Shown here in pieces: positions 12,167-25,436 of a stretch of DNA of 64,000 nt (position 1 is its first letter; every line of letters starts with the position of its first letter). The notes beneath the pieces are model-generated. The model was not told where the DNA came from. It did no database searches and saw nothing but the letters and a program-made list of their open reading frames with translations. Position numbers and translations under genes: made by a program. The stretch is taken from contig CM060990.1 in the NCBI GenBank assembly GCA_030765065.1, positions 419,315,198-419,379,197 of the forward strand, read 5' to 3'. The DNA comes from Deroplatys truncata (lineage: Eukaryota > Arthropoda > Insecta > Mantodea > Mantidae).

Positions 12167-12320
12167 CAGAGGTGGCGAAAACGGACTCGCCAGTCATTTT
12201 GACTCGTAGGCGCCGTTCCCTCTCTGCTACTGTCCCTTTGTTTTTCACATGCTGCTGAGTGATGCAGTGCGTGTTGCATATTTGGTGACTCGCGGAAGGA
12301 AGGTGTTTTCGTCACCCTTG
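12167..12320 (-). mobile_element. hAT-type MITE, copy 2 (inverted relative to copy 1)
   Basis: A 154-bp element with ends CAGAGGTGGCGAAAACG and, inverted, CAAGGGTGACGAAAACAC. It is flanked by ATATACAG (12159-12166) and ACATACAG (12321-12328), an 8-bp duplication with one mismatch. It shares the internal block around ACCAAATATGCAACACGCAC with copy 1 on the other strand. The two copies bracket the LINE. Confidence 0.85.
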
Positions 12321-12364
12321 ACATACAGAATCCTTTTTCCCTGCCACGCCGCACCGGAAACCAT

Positions 12365-12600
12365 CGTCAATACTTCCAACCCTGAAACACACCTAACGGG
12401 CTGAAGGATGACTGAAATGATTAATGGAACGATAAGGAAGGTCAGGAAATTCGAGGGATGAGAGAAACCACTCCAGCATTTGCCTGATGACCCGAGAAAA
12501 ACCCATTGATCAGAGTGGGGGGCGCCGGGAATCGAACCCGGTACCTCCCGAATGAGAGTCGCGCGTTACCGCGGCGCCACCTCGCTTGGTGGCCGAACTC
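12365..12600 (-). mobile_element. tRNA-derived SINE family C
   Basis: Read on the minus strand, a tRNA-like head starts near 12600 with an A-box-like GTGGCGCCGCGG and a B-box GGTTCGATTCCCGG (about 12528-12541). A body follows with TGGGTTTTTCTCGGGTCATC and CCATTAATCATTTCAGTCAT blocks. The style resembles the family B SINE at 48.9 kb, but the bodies differ. Target duplications were not identified. Confidence 0.65.
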
Positions 12601-12609
12601 CATGGCTGT

Positions 12610-15600
12610 TTTCTTTCTCCCTCCTGGCAAATATTCAGCGCTTTAGGTCCCGGAATTTATCTGTGCATTCTATCCATACTTTCGTTCATTGTTTAGTATG
12701 ACTTCTTCGGTTGAAAAACGTTTAAAAGGGCGTGAGCTTCATACGTGATCGTGAAATTCCAATTGAGGCATTTATTGGGGTTTGCTTTCTGGTAGGACTG
12801 ATAAATTTGTATTAAACACTGCACTACTCTAGGAATTCCCCATCTACGAACTACGGACATACTTAACACGTATGTATATGACAAAGTGGCGCGCTTGAAC
12901 TGTGGGTAAAGTTTGTGCAGAAGACATGGCGAGGCATGGAAGCATGTTTACACAAGATTTGCACTCTAGCGATGCAAAACCGAAAGAGAAATAAAGAAAG
13001 TGTGCCGGCTATGATAACGGAAGCTTTTAATTAAAAAATATTTTGTGGACTCGAAGAAAGAAAAGAGGTTAATGAGCAACTCTGGAGCACCAAAACTTTT
13101 ACAGCACGACGAAGCCAGGAAAAACTATTGGAAGGATTTGAAATATATGGAAATGGGGAAGGGAACGTATGGAATGGGCAAAATAACATGAACTTTATTT
13201 ACACCTAACGGACAAAGGAAAAGCAATGCTGTAATTGGCCAAGAAGAGGAAACGAAATTGGATTGGAGGAGGGAAGTACTTGGCTCTGAGATACACTGGA
13301 AAAAACAAACACGAAGAATGCTCGGGGCAGAAAATACTAGACGGGAGAAAATATTAAAGCAAACATGGCTAACATGCGGGAACGAAAAGCAAAAACAAAA
13401 ACAAAAATAGGGAAGAATGCTGGGCTTTGCATTGAGAACGTGCCCTTGCCAAAAACTGTGATCGATTTCTGCTCAACTCTTGCAGGCAATGTAAAGGTGA
13501 ATTCAGCTAATTTAACAAGGAATGGCTTTGAGCACCTTTTGCCTAATGTTACCCTATTGTGTCCCGAAATTAACAGGCCTTAAGGTAAGTAAAAAAGAAA
13601 CACAAGGGACTGAAATTTTTAACAAGGCAAAAAGAACGAACTTGGCAAAACTGACTAAAAACCGCGAAACGACTGCCTCCTATCCCTTACGAGCAAAATA
13701 CTTTGTTGAAGCTCCGTTACATCTGAGACGTTGCTTTCAAAAAATCCCAAACCCCAGTCTTTAACAAATGGGATCTCCATCTGGTGACATCCAGTGACGG
13801 GATTTGTCCACCTTTGCATTCCACTGACATATACAAGGTAGTGACTTTAAGAAAATCCCAAGTACTTATATCGGCGTATTATAAATATTGTTAAGATCTG
13901 AATCTTTGGGGACTGAGCCGCTAAAGTTACAGGCCTAAGCAATGTCATGAGGAGTTTAAGAAACACTATTTAAATATTTTGAATTACGTTCGCTTACAAT
14001 TTAAAATTAATGTTGATTTCATGCCTTTGTTTTGTAACGAAATACGTTATTGCAATTAAATACGTGTGTTGAAAATAATTCCCTGCGATTAAAACTTTCA
14101 TCCCTAGTCCACTTTCACTTGATTCATACACCTCTCTGTTTATGATAGTAGACGAGTTCTGTTTATTCATCACATCTAGGAATATTGAATGAACACTGGA
14201 CAGATTTTAAACAGAAGTAGTTATTTCTTCCGAAATCCTTGATGTGCAGAGTCGGGATGATTTTGAAGCTATGGTTTTATTTAATGCGAAGTTAACGCTT
14301 GTACGTTACACCTTTAGCAAAAACTAATATTAAGGATATTTTAATGTTTTCCTGTCATTCGTTCCTTTTATGAATCATGGCCACCTAGTTTTCTAGGGGT
14401 TGTGTTTACTTACCTACATGCACTTTGCCTTCGAATCACGCATAATATGCACACCCTGGTGCCAACTGCAAGGCTTAAACGTAAACACAAATACGATGTT
14501 ACCTATGCTGTCGATGACTAGGGATACAGGAAGTGCCTGGCGTTGGAATAATTCTAAAACTTGTAAGCCTGGTTTACAAAATTTCAAAGAGAAGGAAGAA
14601 AAACACATGGAAGAATGTCTTCACTCCAGTGTTTTCCAAAGCACGGGGTTTTAATCAGCCTTCTCTAATGCATTAAAGCATATACACAGCTTTATAGAAA
14701 AAGAAATGAGGATTTCTGAGCCACTAAAACATTATATTTTGATCTTGGGAAACACACGAGATTTAGCTCCATTACTTAGCATCGACAGTAACAAACCTTT
14801 GTGTGCGAGGCTTTAAATCCTAAAGGGTGAGTTATTTTGATCACTTTCTCAATAACGAAAATTGGACCAACGAGGTTTCAGAAGCAAGTCAACGCTATGC
14901 TGGATGGTGGATTCAAGCCCCAAGTTAAATGCTATATGCAGCTAAGTTTTAAAACGCTCACACAAAACGCGATGACTAGAGCTAGGAGAAATATCCATTG
15001 AGCGAGGAATCGACATAACTACCACTCTATCTAGTACACGTAACGTCGTACCGAATACACGGACCAAGGGCTACACAATGAGTTAATAGTTCGCTAGCAT
15101 TACTGGTAAAGTAGAGTTGCTCTCTGTGAGCTCTCTATGTTCTGTTCTACCCCTGACGCTTCTGTTTACAGTTCCAGGTTACCTGTGGAACACCCTTCAC
15201 GTACTGTCGATACCAACTCGCAGCTTGCACACATTGTAAGTCAAATGATATCTGCTCTAGCTCTGGTGATGACGGAGTTGCACAGTAGGTATGTTATGCA
15301 TCGCGGAATATTAATGTTCACTATGACGCTACTTAACGTCTTCCTTTCATATCCAAGGGTTCAAAGCCTTCGTGTTCTACACAATATTTTTAATTCACCT
15401 AAATTTTATTTAAATTGTAGGGATGTGCAGACATTTTCTGCGATATAACTTCAACATTTTGTACACGTACGGTATGACCGTTGGTAATCCCGTTATGCGT
15501 TTTACACAAGATCCGTTGTCACCCAAAATTTCGATTAAGCCGCAAATAGGTTGGACTTGGCTATTTATGATAGAATACGTACTCCCAGCAATTTATATGA

Positions 15601-15851
15601 AAATGTAACATCTGAATGTTCTATATACCGCGACAGTTCAATGGAGTCGGAAATCTTACAGTAGTAGTCTTAAGTAGGGTTACCAGGTTCTTATAGAATA
15701 GTTTTATGGTAGCAACCCCGAAAAGTCTGTGGCATTGTGTAGAGGTGCTGTCAGTATCTGTTTCTTGAAACGTTGGGCTCCTCTACCGCTCAATTTCACT
15801 CGCCCAGTCGGTTATGAGAATAACGACGGCACGGATATCCGTATATTTACA
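12610..15851. other. Long spacer without a recognisable gene
   Basis: I saw no domain-bearing frame, RNA gene or clear repeat in this stretch on either strand. Open frames of 60 to 103 codons (for example 13365-13583 and 15137-15448) show no recognisable motif and match what is expected by chance. Confidence 0.4.
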
Positions 15852-16112
15852 TGTCGTCCTCCGTAGTGTAGTGATTACAATGCTAGCCTCCAGTTCCCGA
15901 GGGCAATGGATTTTTTTGGGGGGCGTAAAAATCCTTAGCATGGGAAGTAAAGCAGATAGTCCCGTGTAGTAGATTTACGGCACGTAAAAGAAACTCGTGC
16001 CTGATAAGGAAGCCTCTGAGCAAAATTTCCGAACATTCACAATATAGAATGGGACCCTAAGGACCACAGCAGTTAATGAGCTGTTTAATAACTACTAAAT
16101 AAAAGTAAATTT
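15852..16112 (+). mobile_element. SINE family A, copy 2
   Basis: Plus-strand copy. The tRNA-like head CTCCGTAGTGTAGTGATTAC and the family body with GTAAAAATCCTTAGCATGG and CCGTGTAGTAGATTTACGGC are recognisable. The B-box region and a few body segments are deleted, and no convincing target duplication was found, so this is one of the older copies. Confidence 0.75.
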
Positions 16113-17669
16113 ATGATTAGGGTTTCTCGGGTTACCAGCCGTGTGATATTGATAAAGTCGCTCGAGCTTTCGGCCACGCTAACTCTATGGCCTTCTTCAG
16201 GAAGTGAAGAGAAGACTATGACGACGACATCATGGCGGTATGCGCTATTTTCCCCGGTCTCCGTTTGTTGAGAGCCCTAGTCCATGCTGCGCTCAGCCAT
16301 AGGCCGTTGTCTTTGTTAAAATTATTAAGCTTCAAATCTTACAAAAGTAAATTTAATTTGTATATTTACATTTTAACGTTCAGTATATCCCTAAAAATTG
16401 GTATCTACACCAATTATCTGTTTTGGCACTCCCTGACAAATTTTAGCACATAAAATTACAGGCTTACATCCTTTTCGCATTAAATCGAATAATTCAATGA
16501 TACGGCATTTTAGCACGTATTTTCCATTTTATATGACATAATGGACTTTCTTGAGGACTATTTTCTTCCGACTGGCATCCAACGGTATGTAACTACGTAT
16601 TTCGAGGATTTCTCTTTTAGCCCAACACGCCGCAGTCCACAGCCCATCAGGGCGGCGAGTCACCGATACCTGTCAACACAATGGAGTGCATCTAACAGCT
16701 TGCATTACATCTGCGATTAACAGGAGATTTGCTAACCTGTGATTATTGCTGATTGCTGGCTAGACGGAGAACACCGTATTACGAACGCTTTGGTAACTGT
16801 AGGTTTGTTAACCTGGAGTTTGTCAACAACTCTTATTTGGTATGGCTGGCAACTTTCTCGTGCCCGAATTCACGCTACCTAGTTTGAAACTTGTAGCATT
16901 AGATATTCAAAATGATGAACATTCGTAGTAATTTTCTAGAGCCTGTAATCTGATTTACTTGTGTACAATAACATTTAAACTTTTTATTAAACTAATGAGA
17001 TGGGCTTTCGCGATTAGTGTAGATCATTTCGGGTAGATTGATAACAGGCTACATGTATCAGGAACGTAATAAAGGCATACCTGCTGTTAATATTATGATT
17101 CGTATAGGTAGCGGTACATTTCTAAACATTAAGCTACGTGTATAAGAATTATACCGTTAGTTTAGCTCGCATCCGGAACAGGTTAGGTGCATTTCAGTAT
17201 ATTTCGAAAATAATGATTCGCCGTTAATATACTTCTTGGAGGTAGTGTAAAATAGGATGTGTGTAAGTGTGGCGTAGCTTGAAAATGGGTTAGGGCATTC
17301 GGGAATATTAGGTTTTGTGGTATTTCACACTCAATATGGTTTATTAGTTTAATGGAACAATAGATTTGATTATATAGGAACACGTTAGTAAATTTTCATT
17401 GTAGCGGAGTCTGTCTTGATTCCAACATACGCTAACAAGTATTTTACTAATTTTACTGAACATTTGAAACTCAACAGGGGAGCAATTAAAGCTTATACGT
17501 GATGTACAAGTATGTACTTATTTTATTTCCGTCAGGTGTTTATGGTACGGAGCTAAGAACTTTAAGGCTTACTCCACTACGCCTAAATTTGTGCAGACTG
17601 TACTTAAGAAATAGCATCGGCAACTGTGTTGAGTTAAAAAAAAAAACCTGTGATGCATTCGAATGAGTT
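16113..17669. other. Spacer without a recognisable gene
   Basis: AT-rich; only a short GC-richer patch near 16620-16660 stands out. Nothing could be assigned. Confidence 0.4.
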
Positions 17670-17679
17670 TTTCTACCCT

Positions 17680-17974
17680 CAAATTAAATTGAGTTTTATT
17701 TATGGACGCTCTTTAACTACTATGGTCCTTAGCGTCCCATTCTACATTGGGCGTGAAAGACCGGTAATTTTGCTCACAAGCTCTTTATCAGGCTTGAGGT
17801 TATTTTACGTGCCGTAAATCTACGACACGGGACCACCGGCCCTACTTTCCTTCTGAAGGAAGCCATGCTAAGGATTTTTACGCCCGAAAAAAATCCATCG
17901 CCCTCCGCCGGGTTTGGACCCGCGACCTTGGGAACTAGAGGCTAGCACGGTACCACTAATCCACGGAGGACGAC
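17680..17974 (-). mobile_element. SINE family A, copy 3
   Basis: A full-length minus-strand copy of about 295 bp, with the B-box region (GGGTTTGGACCCGCGACC, read on the plus strand) and the terminal TTAAATTGAGTTTTATTTAT. The duplication TTTCTACCCT (17670-17679) and TTTCTATCCT (17975-17984) sets its limits. Confidence 0.85.
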
Positions 17975-17984
17975 TTTCTATCCT

Positions 17985-18800
17985 TTATTGCTTATTAGCG
18001 GATATACCAATTATTCTTACGAAAGTTTATTTTCCTATCTACTTCATTTTAATAGAGGTAAACCGTTTCAAAAATTGCTACATTACATATTTCGTTACAG
18101 ATACAAAGGGAATAGTGACAGTCACATGTTTTATAACTGTATGCTGGCCTTAAAATGCCATATCTTTCCATGATAACACGAGAAACAACTGAAAATCAAC
18201 AGAGCTTTAAAACAATGGTTAAGTACCAAACAATTCGAGCCATTAATAACGGATATCTCGGAAATGGGTGATGCCACGAAAGAAGTTATTTGAAATAAAT
18301 TGCGTGTTTTAAAGAGCTCTGCATTTTTGTGTAGTACGCTGTCGTCTATCGCTTAAGGTTTACCAGTTATATAAGATTATATAGAATTCCTTCCGAGTGA
18401 AGAGGACTCCACAGGCTATTCCCAGGAAATTCAAGATACACATTTTACTTTTTCAAGTAAATATATTTAATATATAGCATTTTAATCAAAATCGTTAGAA
18501 CGTCTTTTTAGAAAATCAAACATTTCGAAAAATGTTCCACATAAAGGGTAGCTGGGTGTGGGGGGATGTTCTTGAAACTCTTCGTGTCGCATCTTTGGAG
18601 GATACTGAACTTATATACCACGTTTTGGCATTTATCCGACTTTTCGTTTTTGAGTCATGCTGTTCAGTCACACAAGGACCTTTTCTAAAAATGCGTTTTT
18701 GGATTCAGGGGACCTCAAAACATATTTCCGGTGAAGTCTCTACATCGAAATTTTGGGTGGAATACAATACTTCCCCTACTTATTATGTGTACTAGAGAAA
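17985..18800. repeat. Dispersed repeat R1, copy 1
   Basis: An unclassified interspersed repeat, recognised because the same order of blocks recurs at 20838-20950 and 21890-22500. Shared blocks include GTTATTTGAAATAAATTG, AGCATTTTAATCAAAATCGT and TTTTGGGTGG. No coding content or terminal repeat was recognised. Divergence is high, so the copies are old. Confidence 0.6.
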
Positions 18801-19989
18801 GTAAAAATGATCAAACACGCAGGAGGTGGTTGTGATGATACTAGAATTATTACAGAGCATGTGATAGAAAATAGAGCCATATGCAGTTTTCGTTAGCCTC
18901 AATTATTTTCTAATTTCCTCATCCTTCCTCTAGAATTTAGTTTTCCGATAACATATTCCTATTATTTAAATGTTTGAGCACTTCATCCTTGGTATCACCA
19001 CTAAAGGAACAATGTAGGGCTTTCGCTTGATTAATACATTTCATAATTTTAAGTTATACACGTTCCGCTGTTAACCAGCTCTTGTAGGTTAGTGCGGAAA
19101 CACTGAATTCTAAATACATTTAGAAGAAACTCCCCCCCCCCCAAAAAAAAACACGGAAAGCCTATGTTACGTAGGATTTCGCCGTTAACATACTACTCGT
19201 GTAGATTAGTATGGAAATATGTTGAGGAATTTCCAAATATTAACTTGTACGGGTCTTTGCTTTCCACTTCCTATACGTTAGTAATTAAATGTTATATTCT
19301 TGAATACAACGTTCAATGAAGTTTCGCTTCTTACTTTCTAAGGTTTACCTGAAAAATAGGTTAGACGGTTTTATGAATATTGGATTACTATCGGTTGCAT
19401 TAGTCATATTTAAGCAAACATTACTGCTATGTACGTTGAAAAAAATATAACGATCAGCAAACTATGCCCAAGAATAATTCTGGAACGTAATGGAAAATAA
19501 AGCAACAGTGCAACTGCCGACAATCTTATAACGTTTATTAATTTAATCCTCGTCCCAAACCTGTAAAGTATTATTTAAGCTTTCCTTCTGTTATATAAAT
19601 ATTTATCCAATATCTTGTCTTGGAATCGCTATCGACTATTAATCGAGGGCCGTGCTATTTTTGTATGGTCACCCTCAAGCTAGTACCCTAACCGCTAGTC
19701 GAGGCGGCGGTTAGTTCATCGCTAATAACTTCCGTTTAACTGTTAAGTGAAGGTCATAATACAAAATTTGGACGCAACTCTCATATAGGAATTACCGGGG
19801 ATCGTAATACAGGCCTAATTCAAGCAGTCCAATTGATGTCTGATGTTCCCGTGTGTACTGGCAGTACTCTGTTGTGTATGCCACTTATGAGGAGGGTTAG
19901 CTTCAAGAGTTTTTCCGAATGTGTTCAGTAGTGATATAACAATGTTGCTTTTTAAGACGTGTGGTAAATTGGTGGGCTCAGCCAAAGCT
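18801..19989. other. Spacer without a recognisable gene
   Basis: AT-rich with a short C-run followed by an A-run near 19131-19151. No gene or RNA was recognised. Confidence 0.4.
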
Positions 19990-20480
19990 CACGAGTGATT
20001 TACAACTTACAAGGCCAAAAGCATCAAGCAGCGGCAGCAATAAACAGTATATTGCAGAAATATTTGCTGGCACATAGAGCGGTAATTCACAAGGGTGTTT
20101 TTAAAAGGATTTCTGCAAAACTTTTAATTGCTGGCGATATAGCCTTCAGTAAGTTGAACAGCTCACACCTAAATGCGTTTCTCCAATTACATAGGATTAA
20201 GCATGTCAATGGATCAATGAAACTATCTGCCAATATGTTTAGAAGAAACCATAAACACAATTCGTGATAAATGCGGCAGTGTAGATATTTGGATGGGAAT
20301 TAGCCAAACATGTGACTCCACCGGCCCGAAATAAGGGAATGTCATTGTTGGTGCATTGGCGAGACGGGTAGAATGTTCCATTATTCCTGTAAAATTGCCT
20401 AGAGTTGAAAAGAGTTAATAATCCCTCCATTGCTCGATTTCTGAATGAAATACGTGGAATTTGTGGATAAACCATACTTA
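19990..20480 (+). pseudogene. hAT-type transposase fragment (CGGBP1/BED-hAT-like)
   Basis: The frame at 19995-20267 contains RISAKLLIAGDIAFSKLN and LSANMFRRNHK, matching the segment of hAT transposases just before the catalytic core (consensus like ALVASDIPLNKLN). After a frameshift the next segment, DIWMGISQTCDSTG, matches the family's IWVSIDETTD-like block and is followed by NVIVGALARRVE. The usual catalytic Asp of that block is Ser here. Only about 490 bp survive. The family call rests on recalled motif similarity and was not searched. Confidence 0.5.
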
Positions 20481-20589
20481 CCAGGATAATATTATTCTGC
20501 TTCTAAATGGAGGTGTCGTATATATGAACTAATCTTATGTGTTCCTTTCACATTATTTTTACCTTCTTTTTTTATTAGTTCCATTTATA

Positions 20590-20837
20590 CCCCGCCTTTA
20601 ACTACATTGGTCTTATCGGCGGCCTTTCCTTTGGAACTTATTGTCTATTGGCAATGGTGTTAACTCGTGTAAGTCTTGTCGTTGGATTTCTTGCACTTCT
20701 GGTTTCTTAATCATTAGATCACTCACACATTCACACTCCCATTCATACTTCCAGACTCTGGGGAGGATAGGGATTAATCTTGGCTAGAGAAAAATTACCA
20801 CCCCCAGCCGGGAATCGAACACGGGGCGAGCCCCTTT
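20590..20837 (-). mobile_element. Truncated tRNA-derived SINE fragment
   Basis: On the minus strand a B-box GTGTTCGATTCCCGG (about 20802-20822) starts a roughly 240-bp body. The A-box half of the head is missing. The body differs from families A, B and C. It abuts copy 2 of repeat R1. Confidence 0.45.
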
Positions 20838-22500
20838 TATCTTATTATAGCTTCTACAAACTGTTTTTACAAAGGTTTATTTTTCTATCTATCTACTTCA
20901 CATTAATCGAGATAAACTTAACAGTGATAAGTTTCGTGACACATTTCCTTGTAGCTCAAGGTCGAAACAGGGGAGATACTTTCGAACGGGTGACGCGAGA
21001 AATTTTCAAAGTCCGAAGGTCCTCCAATGCGCAAGAGCCAGCACAATGAAACCACCGATGTTTTATTGCTTCTCGCATAGCAGCTAACATGTGCTTCATT
21101 TGTAACAACCTAGCCAACCTCTGAAAACATTCCCATACATGTGCACAACAATCTGGAAGCGATTAGCAACGGTCACTTTTAAAAAGTCCTAACCATGCTC
21201 TCTCTCTCTCAAATGTTATTGCTTTACAATCACGGCCATGCAACGTAAAAAGCAAAGTTTGTGTGTTCTTGGAGATATTCTTGCAAATAATACAATTTTT
21301 AGAAATGGCTCATCCGATTAATAAGACGAATCTGTCGGTTTACCTCGATGATACAGAGAACATCTAGATGCTCACATTTGTCAGTGTTTGTGGCACCGTT
21401 CAGCAGACCCTTTCCAGGAACTAATGGAAGACATTAGGCAGGTCTAATCCGTAGTGCAGTGATTAGCTTTAGTTAAAGTTTAGGCTAGGCGTAGTTAAAT
21501 TAACGAGTTGGTGTTTAGTGTACATAGCTAGTCAGCATAATTTAGGAACAATGTGTACAATTATATAGTTAGTGTAATTTAGTAACAAAAAAAAAGTGTT
21601 GGCTGCGTTACTTTGAGCGATGCAAGATGAGAATTTGGCTGCCCTGCATTCTTCTATTTGGCTACATGCGCAATAAGTAAATGAATAATTATATGGCTTA
21701 AATTGTGTTGATAAAACGTTTTCCAACAAGAAACCATTCAAGCAAATACTTCTAAATACATATTACATACACCAAAGAATGTGCAGCTGTACTTCGAAAA
21801 AATATGCCACAGACGTTGGAAATTTCGCGTCAGATGTTCTAAAGTTGAGCCGAAACAGGAAACCGAAACTATAATCAATTAATTGAAAACGGGTCACTTA
21901 TATGCTGGCATTCAAATTCCATACTCTTTCCAGGACATCGCGAGAAACAACTGAATGTTAACAGTACTTCAAAAAAGTTCCAAGTATTGAAAAGTTAAAA
22001 TGAATAAAAATGGAAATGCCTGGTGCCACAAGAAGGTTATTTGAAATAAATTGTGTGTTTTAAAGATATCTACATTTTCTACGTAGTAATGTTTTGCCAT
22101 CTCTTATTGTTTCACCAGTTACAGATACAACATTTTACAATATTCTTTCTGAATGAAGAAACCTTCACAGGTTATTCCCAGAAAATTCAAGATATATATT
22201 TAAATCTATCACATAAATTGCTTAAATGAGTAGCATTTTAATCAAAATCGTTAGCCATGTCTTGAAGAAAATAAAAATTCACGAACATTTTCAACGAAAA
22301 CGGTAAAAGGCAGTTCGGAAGGTTCTGAACTTAATTACCACATTTGGTATTTATTGAACATTTTCTTTTTGATTATGCTTTTCACGTGCTTTTTCTATTT
22401 TTTTTATTCAGGTGCATCAAAACATGTATTTCACGAATTTTTGGGTGGGATGCATTACTTCCTCTGCTTATTATAAATAAGTAGTTGAGAAAGTGAAAAA
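20838..22500. repeat. Dispersed repeat R1, copy 2, interrupted
   Basis: The parts at 20838-20950 and 21890-22500 are collinear with 17985-18800. The intervening 0.9 kb has no counterpart in copy 1 and was not recognised, so it is either an insertion here or a deletion there. Confidence 0.5.
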
Positions 22501-23651
22501 GCTTTAGTTGAGGCTGCATCACTTCCCCCGTGTCCCGGTATCACGAGTTGATAACTGACTTACATAAAATAAAAATTGTACGCTTCCGAAGAAGGTAATC
22601 AACACTTTAGAAGACCTTGATTTGTTTTTGACTAATGCAGTACGTGAAGTTCATAATGCCCTTGCAGCACTCGGAATGGTAGCTGATAAGGAATGGTAGC
22701 TCAATTTCTATTTCAAGGAAATCATAGTTTTGAAACTTTGCCTTCTGTCGCTGCTGTTTTGGACGGTAACACTTCTGCATAGCTTCCTGAGGGTTCGCGG
22801 TGAAACAACTGGCATGTGATGTGGTACATACCTTTTCGCATTACAAACCTTGTTCCGCGACAATCGTCACCCTTTTACGACTGAAAACCTATGGATGATG
22901 TTTAATCATCCACTACAATGAAGCTTGTAAAGGCAAGATGCTTCTCCAGGCTTTTATTTTCTTCTTTTCGAATGTCACATATTTTTGTTTTATAACTATA
23001 CATTTCCATTATTTTAGCACATTAATGCTAAATTGATATTTTTATGTTCTTACCGTGCACTAGAAATTACAATCAGTATCGGTTTCCAACACCAGTCTTT
23101 CAGCATATGTATTTCCTGCAGAGTTCATTGTCCGAGTCCTACACTGAATGAGGCATGGGTACTACCACTACTTCCTACCAAGCCGATTTAACATTTTATT
23201 GAAAAGTTGACTTCAAGCTGAAATTTACGAAAAGAAGAGGTAGGCATTATACACATTTTTACATTTACAAAGACTATAATTTTACATAAGATAAATATGC
23301 AATCGACTTTAAACTGGTAATGAATACGATTGCACAGAATCTTATCAATTGGAAAAGAGAATTCGCTGTTGCTAGGGTAGTAGGGTGCAAGTCAAGTTTA
23401 TGTGAAAATGGGCTGTCTCCTCTGAAAGAAAATGATCAAGACTTTGTTTTGGGCAAAACCAGATGTCTATTTACAATATTTACATCCCTACCCAAATGTC
23501 AAAGATTTAAAAAGGGATGTCAACAAAATGGCAGTAGAGATGTCAAAATCAACTTCCTATACTCTATAATGCGGTTATGTAAGAATTTGTATTCAGAAAA
23601 TGACAGCTTAAAACGGATTTTACAGGAATATTTTAAGTCGTTTGGATTTGG

Positions 23652-23652
<1 letters not shown>
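22501..23652. other. Spacer without a recognisable gene
   Basis: No gene or element was recognised. Confidence 0.4.

Positions 23653-23706
<54 letters not shown>
23653..23706. repeat. (CA)n microsatellite
   Basis: About 27 perfect AC/CA units. The long open frame running through it owes its middle to this repeat. Confidence 0.95.
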
Positions 23707-23708
<2 letters not shown>

Positions 23709-25320
23709 GTGTTTTGGGTGTTTCAGTTTCTCTCTCTTTTTAACTGGTTGTTCTAAACACGATTTCAAAATTATACTTTTATTGACTTCTTTCTTCACTC
23801 CTAAAAGTTTTCCAGGTTACAAAATACCTGTAAAACTGACAAACTGTTATGTTTCACAGCAATAGACTATACTTTATATACATTTTCCTAAAAGTGCATA
23901 CAACATTTCAACTTTCACGAATATTGAGATGTGTGTACCACATTGGAAGAAACATTGCGTTTCAGAAAATTGAAGTGAAGGCTGTGAATAATCTACTTAA
24001 AATGAAAAATCCTAGTTTCATAGCTAAAAATGTTCGTAAAAAGGCTTTCATTACGCTTAGTAAATAGCATCAAATTATAACTCCGAACTTTTGTATATCA
24101 ACAATTTAAAGATACCAAAAAATCTATTTGGCTACTTCTATTTATTCAAACACAAATCCCCTTAATGTGTATATTACTCCAGTTATTCTCTTGTACACAC
24201 TGACTACCCTGGACTGAATAAATGTATTTACCACAAAGTCGTAACTCAAAAGAAGATGGACATAGCTATTGCTTTTTAATCATATAAATAACAGATACTA
24301 CCAGACACGACTAATTTTGTCACGCTATGAACAACGCACGGTTTACAACATCTGGCATAGCTATAATAATATTAAAAAAACTCCTGGTTACTTTTCAGCG
24401 TTTTTCGGTTACGTCAGCAAAATTTGCAATATTTATCCGCACCTACTACCTTAACTATCTTTCTATTGTTATTTTAAACATACAGCTAAATTACATAAAT
24501 ATAAATAAATGAAAATAAAATAAACTACAAAATTCGTTTTAACCTTTCACGCGACTTTCTTTCACCGCAAGGCTGAAGACTTTAAACCATTGATGTGACA
24601 TTTGTGTTTCGAAACAAGAAGCACAAAGGGGTATTTTAAGTAAAGAGCAATGGTCTTCTGAAATAAATAATAATAGTGACCTAGCATAATGAGAAGTTAA
24701 CAGTGCTGGTTACGAAAGCAAGAAAACTAGCGGGTAAAGCGAAGTTTCAACATCCAACATTTTCAAAGGAAGCCGTTTGGCTTAACATGTGTAACGATTA
24801 TGTTACTTCACTACTATCCCAAACCAACTAATAACTGCAGCCACTTCAATGAAATAACCTGGGCTCTTGAGAGGAAGTTGCTTGTCTTGATATATTATGG
24901 GACAAACTTTGATGAACTTTCTTCCGGAATGAAAGCAGCCATGCAATGTAACAAAATAGAACATGAGTACACATTGGGCTCAAGCGGGTCCATTAAGCGT
25001 TGTCATGAATTATACCTTCTGTGATCTTGAAATTAATACTGAAAAGACAGAACTGCCTTCGTGAAAGAACTGAACAGCCAAAAATGTTTAAGGAGGTTTA
25101 AGCTTATTCCTGAATTCAATTTCTGAAGTTAAAACAAGTAATATTATTAGGCACATAAATGTTTGTTATCTTTGACCGAACAAGAATAAAATGACAACAG
25201 ATTCTGAAAAATACTTTGGAACTACCACTACTCCGTTATTCTAACATTTACAATGCAACATAACTTAGCAAGAAACTAAAGCAATAATGTTTGAATCTAT
25301 TTGGTCAGTCTTTTGAGACA
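23707..25320. other. Spacer without a recognisable gene
   Basis: AT-rich; nothing recognised on either strand. Confidence 0.4.
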
Positions 25321-25436
25321 GTGGAAAGGGGAAGATAGAAAACCGGCTGTTCGTACCCAGGTCTGTTACGTGTGGCGGCACTCTGTAATAGCCGCCGCAC
25401 CGCCACGCAAAGTCCGTATCTCCCCTTTCTTACGTC
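25321..25436. repeat. Small inverted-repeat element with a strong GC hairpin
   Basis: The outer arms AAAGGGGAAGATA (about 25325-25337) and TATCTCCCCTTTC (about 25417-25429) are near-inverted. Inside, GTGGCGG (25372-25378) pairs perfectly with CCGCCAC (25400-25406). It is GC-rich in AT-rich surroundings, like a tiny MITE or fold-back element; no second copy was seen. Confidence 0.45.

Noticed and set aside
23320-23865. 181-codon open frame
   Set aside because: Its centre is the (CA)n microsatellite and the rest has no recognisable motif; the mirror frame on the other strand arises the same way.
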